NCBI RefSeq assembly: GCF_905475395.1
Contig: NC_058340.1
Location: 75,928,181-75,992,180 of the forward strand
Length of the DNA stretch: 64,000 nucleotides
From: Chrysoperla carnea
Taxonomy: Eukaryota; Arthropoda; Insecta; Neuroptera; Chrysopidae
Direction: 5' to 3'
The position numbers were made by a program, and so were the translations under genes. This document shows, one piece after another, positions 46,790 to 58,569 of the stretch. Under the pieces are notes generated by a model, which saw only the letters and a list, made by a program, of their open reading frames with translations, ran no database searches and had not been told where the DNA came from. Position 1 is the stretch's first letter, and each line of letters opens with the position of its first letter.

Positions 46790-49700
46790 TTAAGGCCATC
46801 CAACTGGCCGTAATTTATTTTCTTTTTCCACCAACGGAGTATCCCATTCATTACTCGATTCTTCATCAAATTCCGAAGATGAACTAGAGGATACAAAAAA
46901 GAAAGATTAAAATTTAAACATGAAAATTGTGTCTATAATAATATTTGGTTGAAATTGGGAAATTTCAAAGTAATCAAAAAATTTATCAAAACTTAATTTA
47001 GAAATAGTTCACAAAGAAGTCTCCTACTTTGAAATTACTAGCCGGGGACTATTTTTCTGGAGTTCTCCGAAAATTTTAATTGCGCCAAATATTTGATTGA
47101 TATCCGATTAGAACGATCATATTTAAATAAAAAGATGATTGAATTAAAATTGAACTTTTAGGAATTTAGGATGATAAATTCTCCGGTCGTTTAAGGACTG
47201 TTAAAAAAAAATGAATGTATGAAAATATTTGATAGTGCATTCTGTTAGAACTTAAAATTGAACTGAAAATTAAGAGTAATTTGTAAAACTTATTAAAAAA
47301 GTTGGTAAAATTTTTCGATATATATACCATTAGTATAACTGTCCATAAAAAAAAAATAAATTTAAAAAAATGTATTCTCGCCTAACCCTAGCTAAAATGT
47401 ATTCTGGCGTGGCCCTAGACAACAATACAAGACTTAAATTTGCAAAATTTTATTATTTCCAACATGGCTTTGGTAATAAATAACAATAAAATTGCCAAAA
47501 TAATACAATAAAAATATAGACAGTACAGAATACCTAAAACCGGACATACGTCATGTGATGTGTTTAACAAAAATTAACATTAATTAAAATGATATTTGTA
47601 AAACGTATTTAAAAAATTAGTTTATGCTTAGAATATTAAAATGCATACTAAAAAAAAATATGTTATTAAATAACTCAATTAAAATCTATGATCTATACAT
47701 GAGCGTAATCTGCCCAATTGTAAACGATCTTATACCGCAGTTCAGTGCAAAAATTAAGAGTCATTTTTTATCTGATAAAAAGTTGACGGTTCTAGTAAAT
47801 AAAGCTTGCAATTTCAGTGAAAACTTTAGCCGGAATTAGGGTTGACTATACTACCCCTCACCCGGCTTTAAGAACAATGTTGATACGCACATGTGTCTGA
47901 TTACTCTTTGAATATTAAGAGTATTATCTAACTTGAATTGCGGTTATTTAGCATTCTTAAAGAGTCCTTTGTGGATTTTTATTACAGAAAAATATCTTTG
48001 GGAATCTATACTTAAAACGCTAATTGTTTCCTAAAAGAATATTGAATGTCCCAAAAATTTGCTGAAGTCAATCAACTGGAATCGTCTCCTATTACGAGAC
48101 TGTAGTATAAGAGAGTCTGTGAAAAAGTTAATTTTCTGGAGATTAAAATATTCCCATTTTTTCATGAGTTTCCATCATTTTAGTAACTAATCCACGCTAT
48201 TTTTACGATTTTCTTAAAAACAACCTTTTTAAATTTTAACTAAAATCTATCCAAATCTGTCATAATAATTTCGACCCAAAAATTACGGATGTCGGGTTTA
48301 TGTGAACAAACTGGGATAAAAAAGCCCCAATTTTCAAAAAAATATAAATAATTTACCTGTTTGAATCATCATTCACTGAATGAATTCCCGAATCCGATAC
48401 AGTTGCTGGATAATGTGATTGTAAATACTTTCGAATCAGCGTAAAGCCAGACGGTTGAACGTACGAAGTTGGTGCCGGTTGAATTTCTTCCATACGAATA
48501 GCCGGTTTATTACGTCGTAAATATTTATGTACGGTTTGATTTAATAAATGAACTTGTCGAGATAAATTCACAAAATCATTTTGTCGATCAAATTCTGGGT
48601 GCGTTAAATTATTATGGTGACTTTTCATTTTTGGTTTTGGAAGTCGTACGTTAATATTATCTTCGATAACTTTCGAAACTTTAATTTCGTTATACTTTTT
48701 ATTTGGTTTGTTATTTAATTTATTGTTCTTTAAATCTGGAAAAAAAATTAATTATGGGATAAAAACTAGATAATTCCATATCCTTTCTTGGCTACAGGAA
48801 ACCGGACTGGATGGGAAGTTCTAAACGGATACTGCTCAGCAGACACCAGACGAGGAAACACAATAAATGTTTTAGGTCGCAGTGTACTAATTCTCCTTAA
48901 AAGAAAAGAAAACATTTGAATTATTTACACAAGGAAACCTGACTTAACCTTTGTTCCAGAATAAGTTTCGTCCAAAATAGAATCGAACAAATAAGAATCC
49001 TTACTTTGTAATACAGCCGCCATATTTGTATTATGTGTATCCCGATCTTCCTCATTTGTCGAAGACATTAATTTACTTTGTACTATATCCTGCATATCAC
49101 TGATTGGACCACGTGATTTGGCTGATGGGGGCATCCATTTATTTTTGGTAGTAACTCCAGAAATTGCTTTTTGACCTAGAACAGTATTTGCTATCAGTTT
49201 TCCTTCCTTTGATTTGTGTTGGGTATGCTTACAAGCGGAAATTCTATTCTCTTTACGTTGACGAGCCAAACGTTTACGTGTTAAAAATCCTCGGACTACT
49301 TTCTGCATTGTAACAGCACTTTCCGTCTGTCGAATATTCCACCGGAGTTTCTTATATTGTAACATTGCTAACCATCGGCGCACACAGGCTTGAGATAAAA
49401 TTATTTTGTGCATCTTCCCAAAACAAAAATAAAAAACTCATTAATAGGCAAGCGAAAGATGCGTTTTTTAGCGTTTTAAAAATTACCTGTTCTTCATATA
49501 ATTTTGATAAATATTCAACATGATAATATTTTAAAAATACTTTTGTTTTCCCCAAAGCCCAGCCATCCATTTTCAATCTGACCAATAATAAACGACAACT
49601 TTCACGATTTGGTTTCACTTTTTCATTAAAAGCAAATCCCAGAAAACAATATCTATAAAAAAAAAAACAACTTCGCTTTAGTAAAAATGTAAAATAACGC

Positions 49701-52700
49701 CAGAAATAAAAAACCTGGTTAATAAGGTTGATCAAACTCAAATAATTCTGGCATATGGAAAGATAATCTAGCACTGACATATACCTTTTTACAAAATCTT
49801 CGAATAATATTCGATGTGAAAAACCTTGTTGTCGAATACGAATTGTTTCCAAAACTCCAGCATAACGTAATTGCTTTAATACTTTCGCCCTGTCAAATAA
49901 TTGGGGAGTGCTTAATTCATTTGGCTTAATACATCGCACGAATTGTGGATTGCCAGCAACCATTTTTTGTAATAAATCTTTTAATGAGTAACGAAAATAT
50001 GTAGCCACAGTTTGTTGGGCTCGAGATTGAGAAGCTAAATACCGTGTAATGAATTTATCCTAAAAAATATAAATTCTAATTATTCGTGATATTCAAAAAA
50101 CGATAATGGCTTAATCGAACTTTTGCTTACATTTCTAGACGATCGAGAACTTGATCTTGATGAAGAACGGCCGTCATTACTATCATAAATCGCCGAATAT
50201 AAATTTCCAGTTTTTGTAATTGGACATTGATATAAAAATCGAATCATATCATATTGGCTTTGCCGCAATAAATTTATAATGTCTGGTGGTAAAAAATTTC
50301 GATTTTTATTCAAGAAGCCATCCGCTCGATAAATAACCCTTCCAGCAAAATGTTGTATGGCAAAACATGCTGCATCGGATTTCGGTTTTACATAATGTTT
50401 GGATCGAACATTATTGTGAAATTTTTCGATCATTGTTCGATCGTTTGATTTGGGAAAACGACTTTCCTCATCCAATAATGCAAGTAAACCTACAGGTTTG
50501 GATAACAACATATCCAAAACAGGTTTATTATCACTGAATTCCACCAAATCCACAGGGACACCCTCTGCCATATATTCCTACAAATTTAATACTTTTATTG
50601 GTCTACATATTTAAAAACTTTGGATTAAAACATTTTTGTTAACCTGTTGTTCCCACGTAAAAATATGCTGATTAAAAAAATATTGCAACTGTTCATTTGC
50701 GATATTGATGCATAATTGCTCGAAGGAATTTTTTGTAAAATTTTCGAATCCAAAAATATCCAATATTCCAATTGATTGCTGTTCTTGGCTAAATTAGAAA
50801 ATCCAGAAATTCAAATAAAACTTTTGGGAAGGCTAATGATTATGGAGATTTCCTTACTCATTATTTCTATTTGACAATAACAAACAATTCATTTGATTAA
50901 CAATCCAATCGAACAATCGACCATACAACGATTTAGCCATTGCATTCCGAACAGCTTCGGCTTCCACAATCGAATTATTCCGTATAATTGTCTCACCACG
51001 GGTCACAACTGAGTTACAAGTTAATGCTTCCAGCAAATCAGACGGGTCGATACCAAGTAATCGTGTAACTAAAATAAAATAGAAAAATTTGCAAAAAATA
51101 TGGTAACGAGGAAATTTTTTTCTATTTAATATACCTCTATGCATTGGTGCTAAATCAATAATTCGTGATTTATTATCGGTGTTATTTTGTAAAACTTCAC
51201 CAAATTCTAAATCGCCAAGATGTAATACAGCAGATAGTATTCGTATAATTGTATCGATTTCGTCGTTGTGAAACCCGACAACCTTTTATAAAACAAAATA
51301 TTTATTATGGTCACTGATTACACTGCCAATTCATTATACAAGGTACTTAAATATTATAATACCTTAAATGAATTTTCCAATTGTTTCCACATATTAATAT
51401 TCGTTACTTTTGATTCTGGCAACGGTTTCAAATATTTATGGGAATTTTTCAAAACGGGATCTAAATGGTATTGTATTAAATTATTCATATTTTCCAAACC
51501 ATCGTACAAATAATAAAATATGTGGAAATTTCCTTCATTTCTATAAAGACAACAAAACTCGAAATTACATTTCTAAAATCAAAGCACCCGTTTATCTCAA
51601 AATAGAAATTTAACCAAATACACCTGTTACTTACATAGCTTGTTTGACAACACGCGATTGTTCCAAAAGATATACAGAAATTCTAGCTCCAGTAATTTTT
51701 CCACTATCTGATATAAATAAATCCAAGTATTTACCAAATCTGGAGCTATTTGAGTTTATACCAGTTTTGGCATTACCAAATGCTTCCATTATTGGATTCA
51801 TTTCTAATATACGATTTTCTAAACTTCCCTCAGGACCCTACAAATCAAACATTGTTTTTTAAAGGTCTCCAAGAAGTTTCTAGAACGTTGGAAAATTATT
51901 TAATATTAGCAAAAATTATTACAAAGTTACTCCTAATTGTTTTCTTAATAAATTTAAAACAAATTTTTCGCGGGGGAAGGAGAGGTTGATTAAATTATTG
52001 ACTAATAAGTCGTTAATTACAATTTTGAAACCGATTTTCAGTTCAGAGTCGTAAATGTTCAAACGATGCAATATTGTGCTAAAGTAAATTTTGCTGGATC
52101 AACTTATAAGGCAGTGTAAAAACTTCTTAAAGAACCCTAAATTTATGTAATAAAATGTTTTTAGTCTTACTTTACTTAAGAAAACAAGTTGTTTAAGTAA
52201 TAAGTTCGCACTCAATGTTTTCCCAGCACCACTTTCGCCTGATATAACAACAGATTGTGATTGTTTTTGATGTAACAACGCTTGATAAGCTTGATCAGCT
52301 GCTGCAAATATATGTGGTGGATTATTAGATCGCGCTTGACCTTTATAAATCTTTTGTTTTTGAATCGTATACAATCCTAAATCACAAAATGGATTTACAG
52401 CCAATAAAATATCACCAATATAAGTGTAAATTTGTTGTAATTCAAATCTTCGAAATAGTTGTTCCACAATTACATCCTTAAAAAAAATTGGTAAAAAATC
52501 TACTTTTTCCTAATATTTCTTGGTTTTAAACGACCCTGCAAAAAAACCAACGTAAAAAAGCATCAATTGCATCAATTCCTTAGGAAAAAATTCGCTACAA
52601 ATATATATTCATTCTGAACAACTGTTTTTGAAACGAGTTTTTTTAAGATAGTATAGGCAACTTACATAATGTTTATGCAATGTATATTGCATATAAAAGC

Positions 52701-55039
52701 TGATTGAAAGAGATATCTTTTTTTAATGTTCCCTCAAAAATGCTTTGAGTTTAATACAATCACCGTTGTGATACTGTTGTGGAACCTGATTTTAGAAGCA
52801 TATAATTTGAAAGTCGAAGAATTCGAAAACTTATCGTAATTTTGAATTATTCCAATAATCAAAACATTTCAGATCAACGAACACTGTTTTTTTTACATTG
52901 GTTTTGTACAAGGTACTTTAGCACATTAGTGTGCAAAAATAACACACAATAGAATGAATACCTCGGAAAGTAATTCTAAGGCAGCTAAATCATCCACATA
53001 AATTTGTTTGGCCACTGATTTTCTACTGGATTTTAATTTGCCATTTTTTGTGGTCACTTCACTTTTTTGATGAACTCGTCCCTCCTTTCTTTGTTTTGAT
53101 ATTTCACTTTGTAATTGTTTACGCACCTAACGAAACAAATTTTTACTAAATTCATAGAACTGAAAATATGATAAGATGGTAAAGTTGTACCAAAATTTAT
53201 TTTCTACTATTTTTTAGGCTCTTGGATTCAAACATAAGCCACCTGTGATTTATAACTGATAAGAGATAAAAGAAAATCTTTTCGTTTTTATCCCGAAAAT
53301 CAAAATAAGTAACTTTCTATCACAAAAATAATAAAATATGCAAATAGCTACAGAGTATTTCATACTTTTTCACGTGTTTCAGCCACATTCTTAAACAATG
53401 GATGATGAACCAATTCATTAACAAACGGACGATGCTCCATATCTTTGACCAAACATTCACTGATAAAATCAGACAAAATTGGTCCATAAAACTCTGAATC
53501 TTTTACCGTTGGCGGCGGATTGCGTGGTATTTGAAATAACGCACGCATTGGATGTAGCTCACATAATGGTGCGTCTCCATCAGCCAATTCTATCGCTGTT
53601 ATCCCCAAAGACCATACGTCACAGCGTGTATCGTATGCTGCGTCTAATTGTTGTTCACATGCTATCACTTCTGGTGCCATCCAATATGGTGTACCAACTG
53701 AAGTGTTCCGTCGTGCCATTGTTGCCATTAAATGTGAGGATACTCCAAAATCAATAAGTTTAACATGAGCACGTTCTGTCAATAGAATATTATGACCTTT
53801 GACGTCACGATGCATACAATGATTCGCATGTAAATATACCAGAGCTTCAACTGTTTCTCTTAAAATATATGCTAATTGGTCGTAGCTCAAACGTTCGTTG
53901 CGATGTTTTAAACCTTGAACCAAATCTGTTACTGAACCACCTGTACATAGCTGTTAAACATAGGCAAAATTATTACATGCTTGTTTAACAAATTACGTTA
54001 ATTCAAAAATCAAATTCGGAGATAAAGAGTTTTATCAAATTCGGAAATAAATAATTTTTCTCGAATTTTGGAAATTTTTTTAAGGGATCCAACTTGGTTC
54101 AATTCCTGGAATTTGAAATTCGGGAGCAATATCTAGAAAACGGTAATTTGGATCGGATTTTTGCATTCAAATTGAATTATTTCACATTACTGTTGAAATT
54201 AATAGTCCAATAAAAAAAACTTACTTCAACAACAAACCAAATCTGATCTTCTTCTAAAGTTGGGCCACGTTTAAAGAAAATCCCATAAAAATCGGTAATA
54301 TTTGGATGACGACTGTGTGATTTCAATACTAAATATTCCTCTTCAATTTCCTCAATATTTTCACGAATATTTTCCAAGATTTTGATTGCTACCCGTAAAT
54401 TCATTTCATTATCTCGTGCACAAAATACTTCTCCATAAGTACCTTCTCCAATAATATCTTGTAACGTAAAACTGAATTCAGAAATGTTCGGCTCAACAAA
54501 AGTTCACAATTTTTGAAATATGTTTATAGGATAAGTAGCCAAAACTTACAAAGGCGAAAAACTATCTTGAAAAATTGGAATCAAGAAATTTTTTTTATCT
54601 CAGATCGAGAAGACGTGTTGATTAGATGTACAGGGTGGACCATTTTAATCTATTATGGCTAATAGCTCGTTTTATAGCTAACCAATCAAAAAATATCTTA
54701 AACAAAAGTTGGAGAATTTGATAGGGGCATCAAGTTCTGAAATCAGATTCGACCTACTTCTCCGGGTTTCTATAATAAGCAATTTAGATCCTAAAAGATA
54801 AAAATCGTAGACTTTCGGAGGAAAAAAATAGATATTGGCACGTGTTTCCGGTCTGGGGTCGCAATTTCCTAAAAACAAGGGCCTAAATTTTTTTACCTTT
54901 CTACAATAAACAAATATTATGTTCAAAATTTTCCCAAGGTTTGACTACTCTATTAATTTGTTTTGGGTACATACCGATTATCTGGACTTGGTAATTGTTC
55001 AATTTTAATTTGATCAGTAATGCCACGATATTCAACCAT
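46790..55039 (-). CDS. Class III myosin with N-terminal protein kinase (MYO3/NINAC type)
   Basis: Actin motor fused to a Ser/Thr kinase, working in actin protrusions of sensory cells. Exons (minus): 54975-55039, 54225-54471, 53366-53950, 52962-53126, 52171-52476, 51635-51837, 51363-51540, 51135-51282, 50858-51068, 50644-50788, 50131-50577, 49785-50059, 49487-49652, 48939-49413, 48357-48735, 46790-46883; 1362 aa (human MYO3B about 1341). Kinase about 27-290: [23 protein letters not shown] and GTPYWMAPE all present, so it should be active. Motor about 350-1045: P-loop GESGAGKT (about 434), switch [11 protein letters not shown], switch [10 protein letters not shown] and the actin-site string FVRCIKPNE. 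Two IQ motifs lie at about 1050-1095, then a tail of unknown fold. Loop 2 region carries an Arg-Ser repeat. It is closer to MYO3A/B than to fly NINAC by eye. The donor of exon 14 (CAG|GTTTCC) is the least certain junction. Confidence 0.96.
54631..54760. repeat. Fragment of a 'gtggaccattttaatct' MITE in myosin intron 1
   Basis: Starts 'acagggtggaccattttaatct' and continues with 'ggctaatag' and 'agctaaccaatc', matching the small complete element at 55,289-55,423. The right end is absent or diverged. Confidence 0.55.
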
Positions 55040-56670
55040 TTTAGATAAATTTTTTGAATATTTTTAATTCTCTGGTTGTGTTTACAATCGTATCAATTGC
55101 ATGAAACTGAAATTTAATTGAATGGAAAGAACGAAGTCTTACACATGTTTCAATTATGAAACCTTTGAAAAGTATGTCACTACCATTCTATATGCTTTTA
55201 AATCAATCATAATATATTGATAAGTTAGTACTAAATACTAATATTTAAATGTATTTTGCATTCAGTGTCGGAATATCAGATATTTTTTACAGGATGGACC
55301 ATTTTAATCTACGGCTAATAGTTCATTCTGTAGTTAACCAATCCAAAATTAACAAACAAAAGTTACAGAGTTTGTTTGAGAACATCATGTTTAGACATAA
55401 TAGATTAAAATGGTCCAACCAGTATAATTTATATTTTGACTTTCTGATTTATCTCCAGACTTCCCGGAACTTTGAGGTGGCAACTTTAGACGAAGAACAA
55501 GTTTTTGTATATAGTAATTATAATGCTTGTTTTGCAAGAAAATGAGAAGGAACCTAAGATTATGAATCAATTCTATTACACCAATAAGTAACACTTGGCA
55601 TTTTCTTGATATGCAATTTTAATTACATTTGTGAAAAGATCATTGCATGAATATTCTAATGGAACGTATAATATGATGATAAGTTTTTCATAAATCAGAA
55701 TAAATGGTCAAAAATCAAGGAGTGAAAAAGTACACCTAAACAAGCATCTTGGTATGAGGAACATGTGTTCGGAAACACTCCTTTTCAGAGTTACAGATAT
55801 TAAAAATTCAGCATATAGATCGAATTTCTTTCTAACTCGTTGAGCTTTCGAAAAATTGTTTCGAACGAAAGATATTATGCTATCTCTAACGATTTGCTAA
55901 ATTTAGAAGTAATTTAACTCTTTCTTTTACATGGTGTACCTTATGACCCCCTAGATTATTGACCAATTATTCTAATACATCCGGTACAATTCTTTTTAAA
56001 TGGCATTAAAAGTTATGATGCGCTACTGGTTTTGGATAACATTATAAATGAAGATAAAAATAAATCTGCATGTTATTTAAAGTTCTATTTCTATTTATTT
56101 AAAACCAATAGTCTAACAGCGATCGATAGACTTACGGTATTTTAGCAAACTTCATATTGATGTATAGTTTTACACCTGCCGTATGCTTGAGCAAAATAAA
56201 CATTGCTCGGCAATGTGTGAGAGTGTCAGGAAATCCAAAAACGTCCAGATTGACTTCTCAATACGTGATCGTAGCATGTCTGCCCTTTTAATATATCTGA
56301 CATTTTATAAAAATTTACGTTATTTTAGTAAAGATGAAATTTATAAATATTATTTACGAGGCTACCAAATTTTCTCTGTACGACTTTTTTCGAAAGTGCT
56401 GCGTTTTTAAATGATCCGTACACAACCCCGATAATTACAGAGGTGTAACCTTAGCACCTAGTTTAAGTAAAATTTATACAAAAATTCTATCGATAAGATA
56501 AAAGATATCGATAAGATGATTAAAATCGATAAGACATCGATAAAATGATTAAAAATAGAATAAACATTGTTTGATATAAAAACATGAATAAATATATATT
56601 TTGAGACACTTTGTGTTATAAATACAAATACATTAAATATTTAATAATTAATTATCAATCCATTAATTAA
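55040..56670. other. Intergenic: myosin promoter side
   Basis: Contains the small MITE at 55,289-55,423 and a short relic of the 876-2210 family near 55,850-55,900 ('gctatctctaacgattt'). No coding exon is seen; open frames here lack splice partners or homology. Confidence 0.55.
55289..55423. mobile_element. 135-bp MITE
   Basis: Terminal repeats ACAGGATGGACCATTTTAAT on the left and the complement of ACTGGTTGGACCATTTTAAT on the right. It is too short to code. A related fragment lies at about 54,631. Flanking duplication not clear. Confidence 0.65.
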
Positions 56671-58202
56671 TTATTTTAATCCATATAGTTTTAATTGATC
56701 CTCCAATGATTGACTATCCGATATTTGAAATTTATCTTCTTGTTCTTTTAATTTGTTTAATATTTCATTGATTTGTTGACTTTGAATTCTGTAACAGATA
56801 CAATTCAATTTTATAAATCACATCCAATACAAGTCTCTTCGTATTGATAGGCTGAGTCCATGAAAAATGTGCCATGCATGGAAACAAAATATATAACTGT
56901 TTTTGATAGTAAAAACTAGGATAATATAAAAGACGGAACAACTCCCTTTAACTACCATAATAATAATAAATATTTTAATTATAATTTATGGATATCTAAA
57001 GTATTAGGGAATATTCATGTATTTTTTTTATATTTTTAATTCATTGTTTACACCGTTAACAAAATAAAAAATATAAATACTAAAAAATGCTGTATTTAAG
57101 TGTAAAAAAATATTTAAAATACATTATAATTTTGAGATATTTAAACGCATTTTTTTGGCGCTCTCTGTTGATGACGTATCAATACGTGATCTGTCAATTG
57201 GTGACAGTTCAATGTATAATTTACACTTTAAAAAAATGAATTTACAACACAGAATTTACACTCGTTATTATTAAGTTTTCTAATAAAAAGCCGTAGAATA
57301 ATATAATTTAATGAAATACCATATAAAATGTAAGTAATTAATATCATACAGTATGTCAACAAATTTGACAAGCCCGTACTATGATGTCACATCCGTATAA
57401 AAATTAAAATTTCCGTTTTATAAATTTTTAAATGTCCTCACTGAATTTGTAATTTTATTAATTAATTTTAAGTCATTGAAAAGATATTAATTACTAAAAA
57501 TAATGGTTTAGTTGAAATGTCCAGTCTTTTAAGTTTCAGAAGAAAAATATTTGAACCAAATTTAAATTTCATGAATATTCCCTATTGTGATTATTTAAAA
57601 ATATGTTTATTATTATGGAAGTTAGTATGTAAGTATTTTATTTAACAGTCAGTTAGTATGGTGACTTTCTTTTGGCATGTAGTGTCAGTCACATATGGAA
57701 TCACCCGACAGACTTAAAATTGATTCAAAATAAATTCATACATCTTTTCATGACGAATTTGTTGTTCGGTCAACATTAACGCATCCGTGATAGCTTTTTG
57801 TTGAAGTATTTTAATCTTGGATATCACACCATCAACTTTATTTGTGATAACGTCTTCATTCTCGTCTCCATCAGCTTCATCTTCTGATCGAAACAAATCC
57901 TTTGTCATATCGTTCGAATTCGATATCGTCTTAGAATCCTCACTGTTGATATCTTCTTTCTACATGAAATTAAAAAAAGAGTGAAATCTATCAAAATTTT
58001 TTGTTCTAATAAAACGGTCAAATACTACGCCAAATCCTAGACTTTTTACATAATCGATTTTTTATTTGAATTTTGCTCTTACTTTGTTGTAATATTTCAT
58101 CCAGACTGTTAAAAAAACTGCTGAAAACGATACAATTATACTGAATATATAACAATTTGATAGATTATTGTAATAAATAAGTATTTCATCCTCCCACATC
58201 AT
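56671..58202 (-). CDS. Small single-pass membrane protein with coiled coil, unknown family
   Basis: I do not recognise this gene. Exons (minus): 58083-58202, 57742-57959, 56671-56788, with agreeing phases and consensus splice sites; 151 aa. Residues about 17-37 form one hydrophobic segment (CYIFSIIVSFSAVFLTVW) followed by KYYNKK, fitting a membrane anchor with the rest in the cytoplasm. Residues 41-80 are acidic and Ser/Asp-rich (SEDEADGDENED). Residues about 85-135 form a heptad-like helix (ISKIKILQQKAITDALML...INEILNKLKEQEDKF). Two in-frame Met codons open the protein (58,202 and 58,199). Its start is 367 bp from the TRAPPC13 start on the other strand. The function is unknown; adaptor or tether roles are only a guess. 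Confidence 0.75.
56789..57741. other. Intron 2 of the 151-aa gene
   Basis: 953 bp of AT-rich sequence. No additional exon or clear repeat was found. Confidence 0.6.
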
Positions 58203-58569
58203 TATTTTATAATTTTGTTGATATATTTTTCAAAAAATATACTTATCGAATTGTCAATATAACAATTTTTTGACAGATCGCGCCATGTATTTTTAAAATA
58301 TTTAGGGGATTTTATTTAGTTATATATATTACAATTTGGGGAATTTAGATTGATGACATTGATAACTACCTTCATTGTAGTTGATTTGACATTTAAGTAA
58401 TTTGATGATTTGACTCTTGTTATTAAATATTATTCAAACTCAAATGTATAATATTTGTGATAATTTCACATTCCAATCATTAAATTTAAATTAATTTGAA
58501 ATGCTTTATTTACTTATTAGTACTTAAAACGTAGTTTTTAATTATAATTCATTACTAATTATAAAAAAA
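58203..58569. promoter_or_regulatory. Divergent (bidirectional) promoter region
   Basis: The starts of the 151-aa gene (minus, 58,202) and TRAPPC13 (plus, 58,570) are only 367 bp apart and point away from each other. No clear TATA pair or named factor site was identified. Confidence 0.55.

Noticed and set aside
53479-53757. Plus-strand open frame opposite the myosin kinase domain
   Set aside because: Antisense shadow of the conserved kinase exon.
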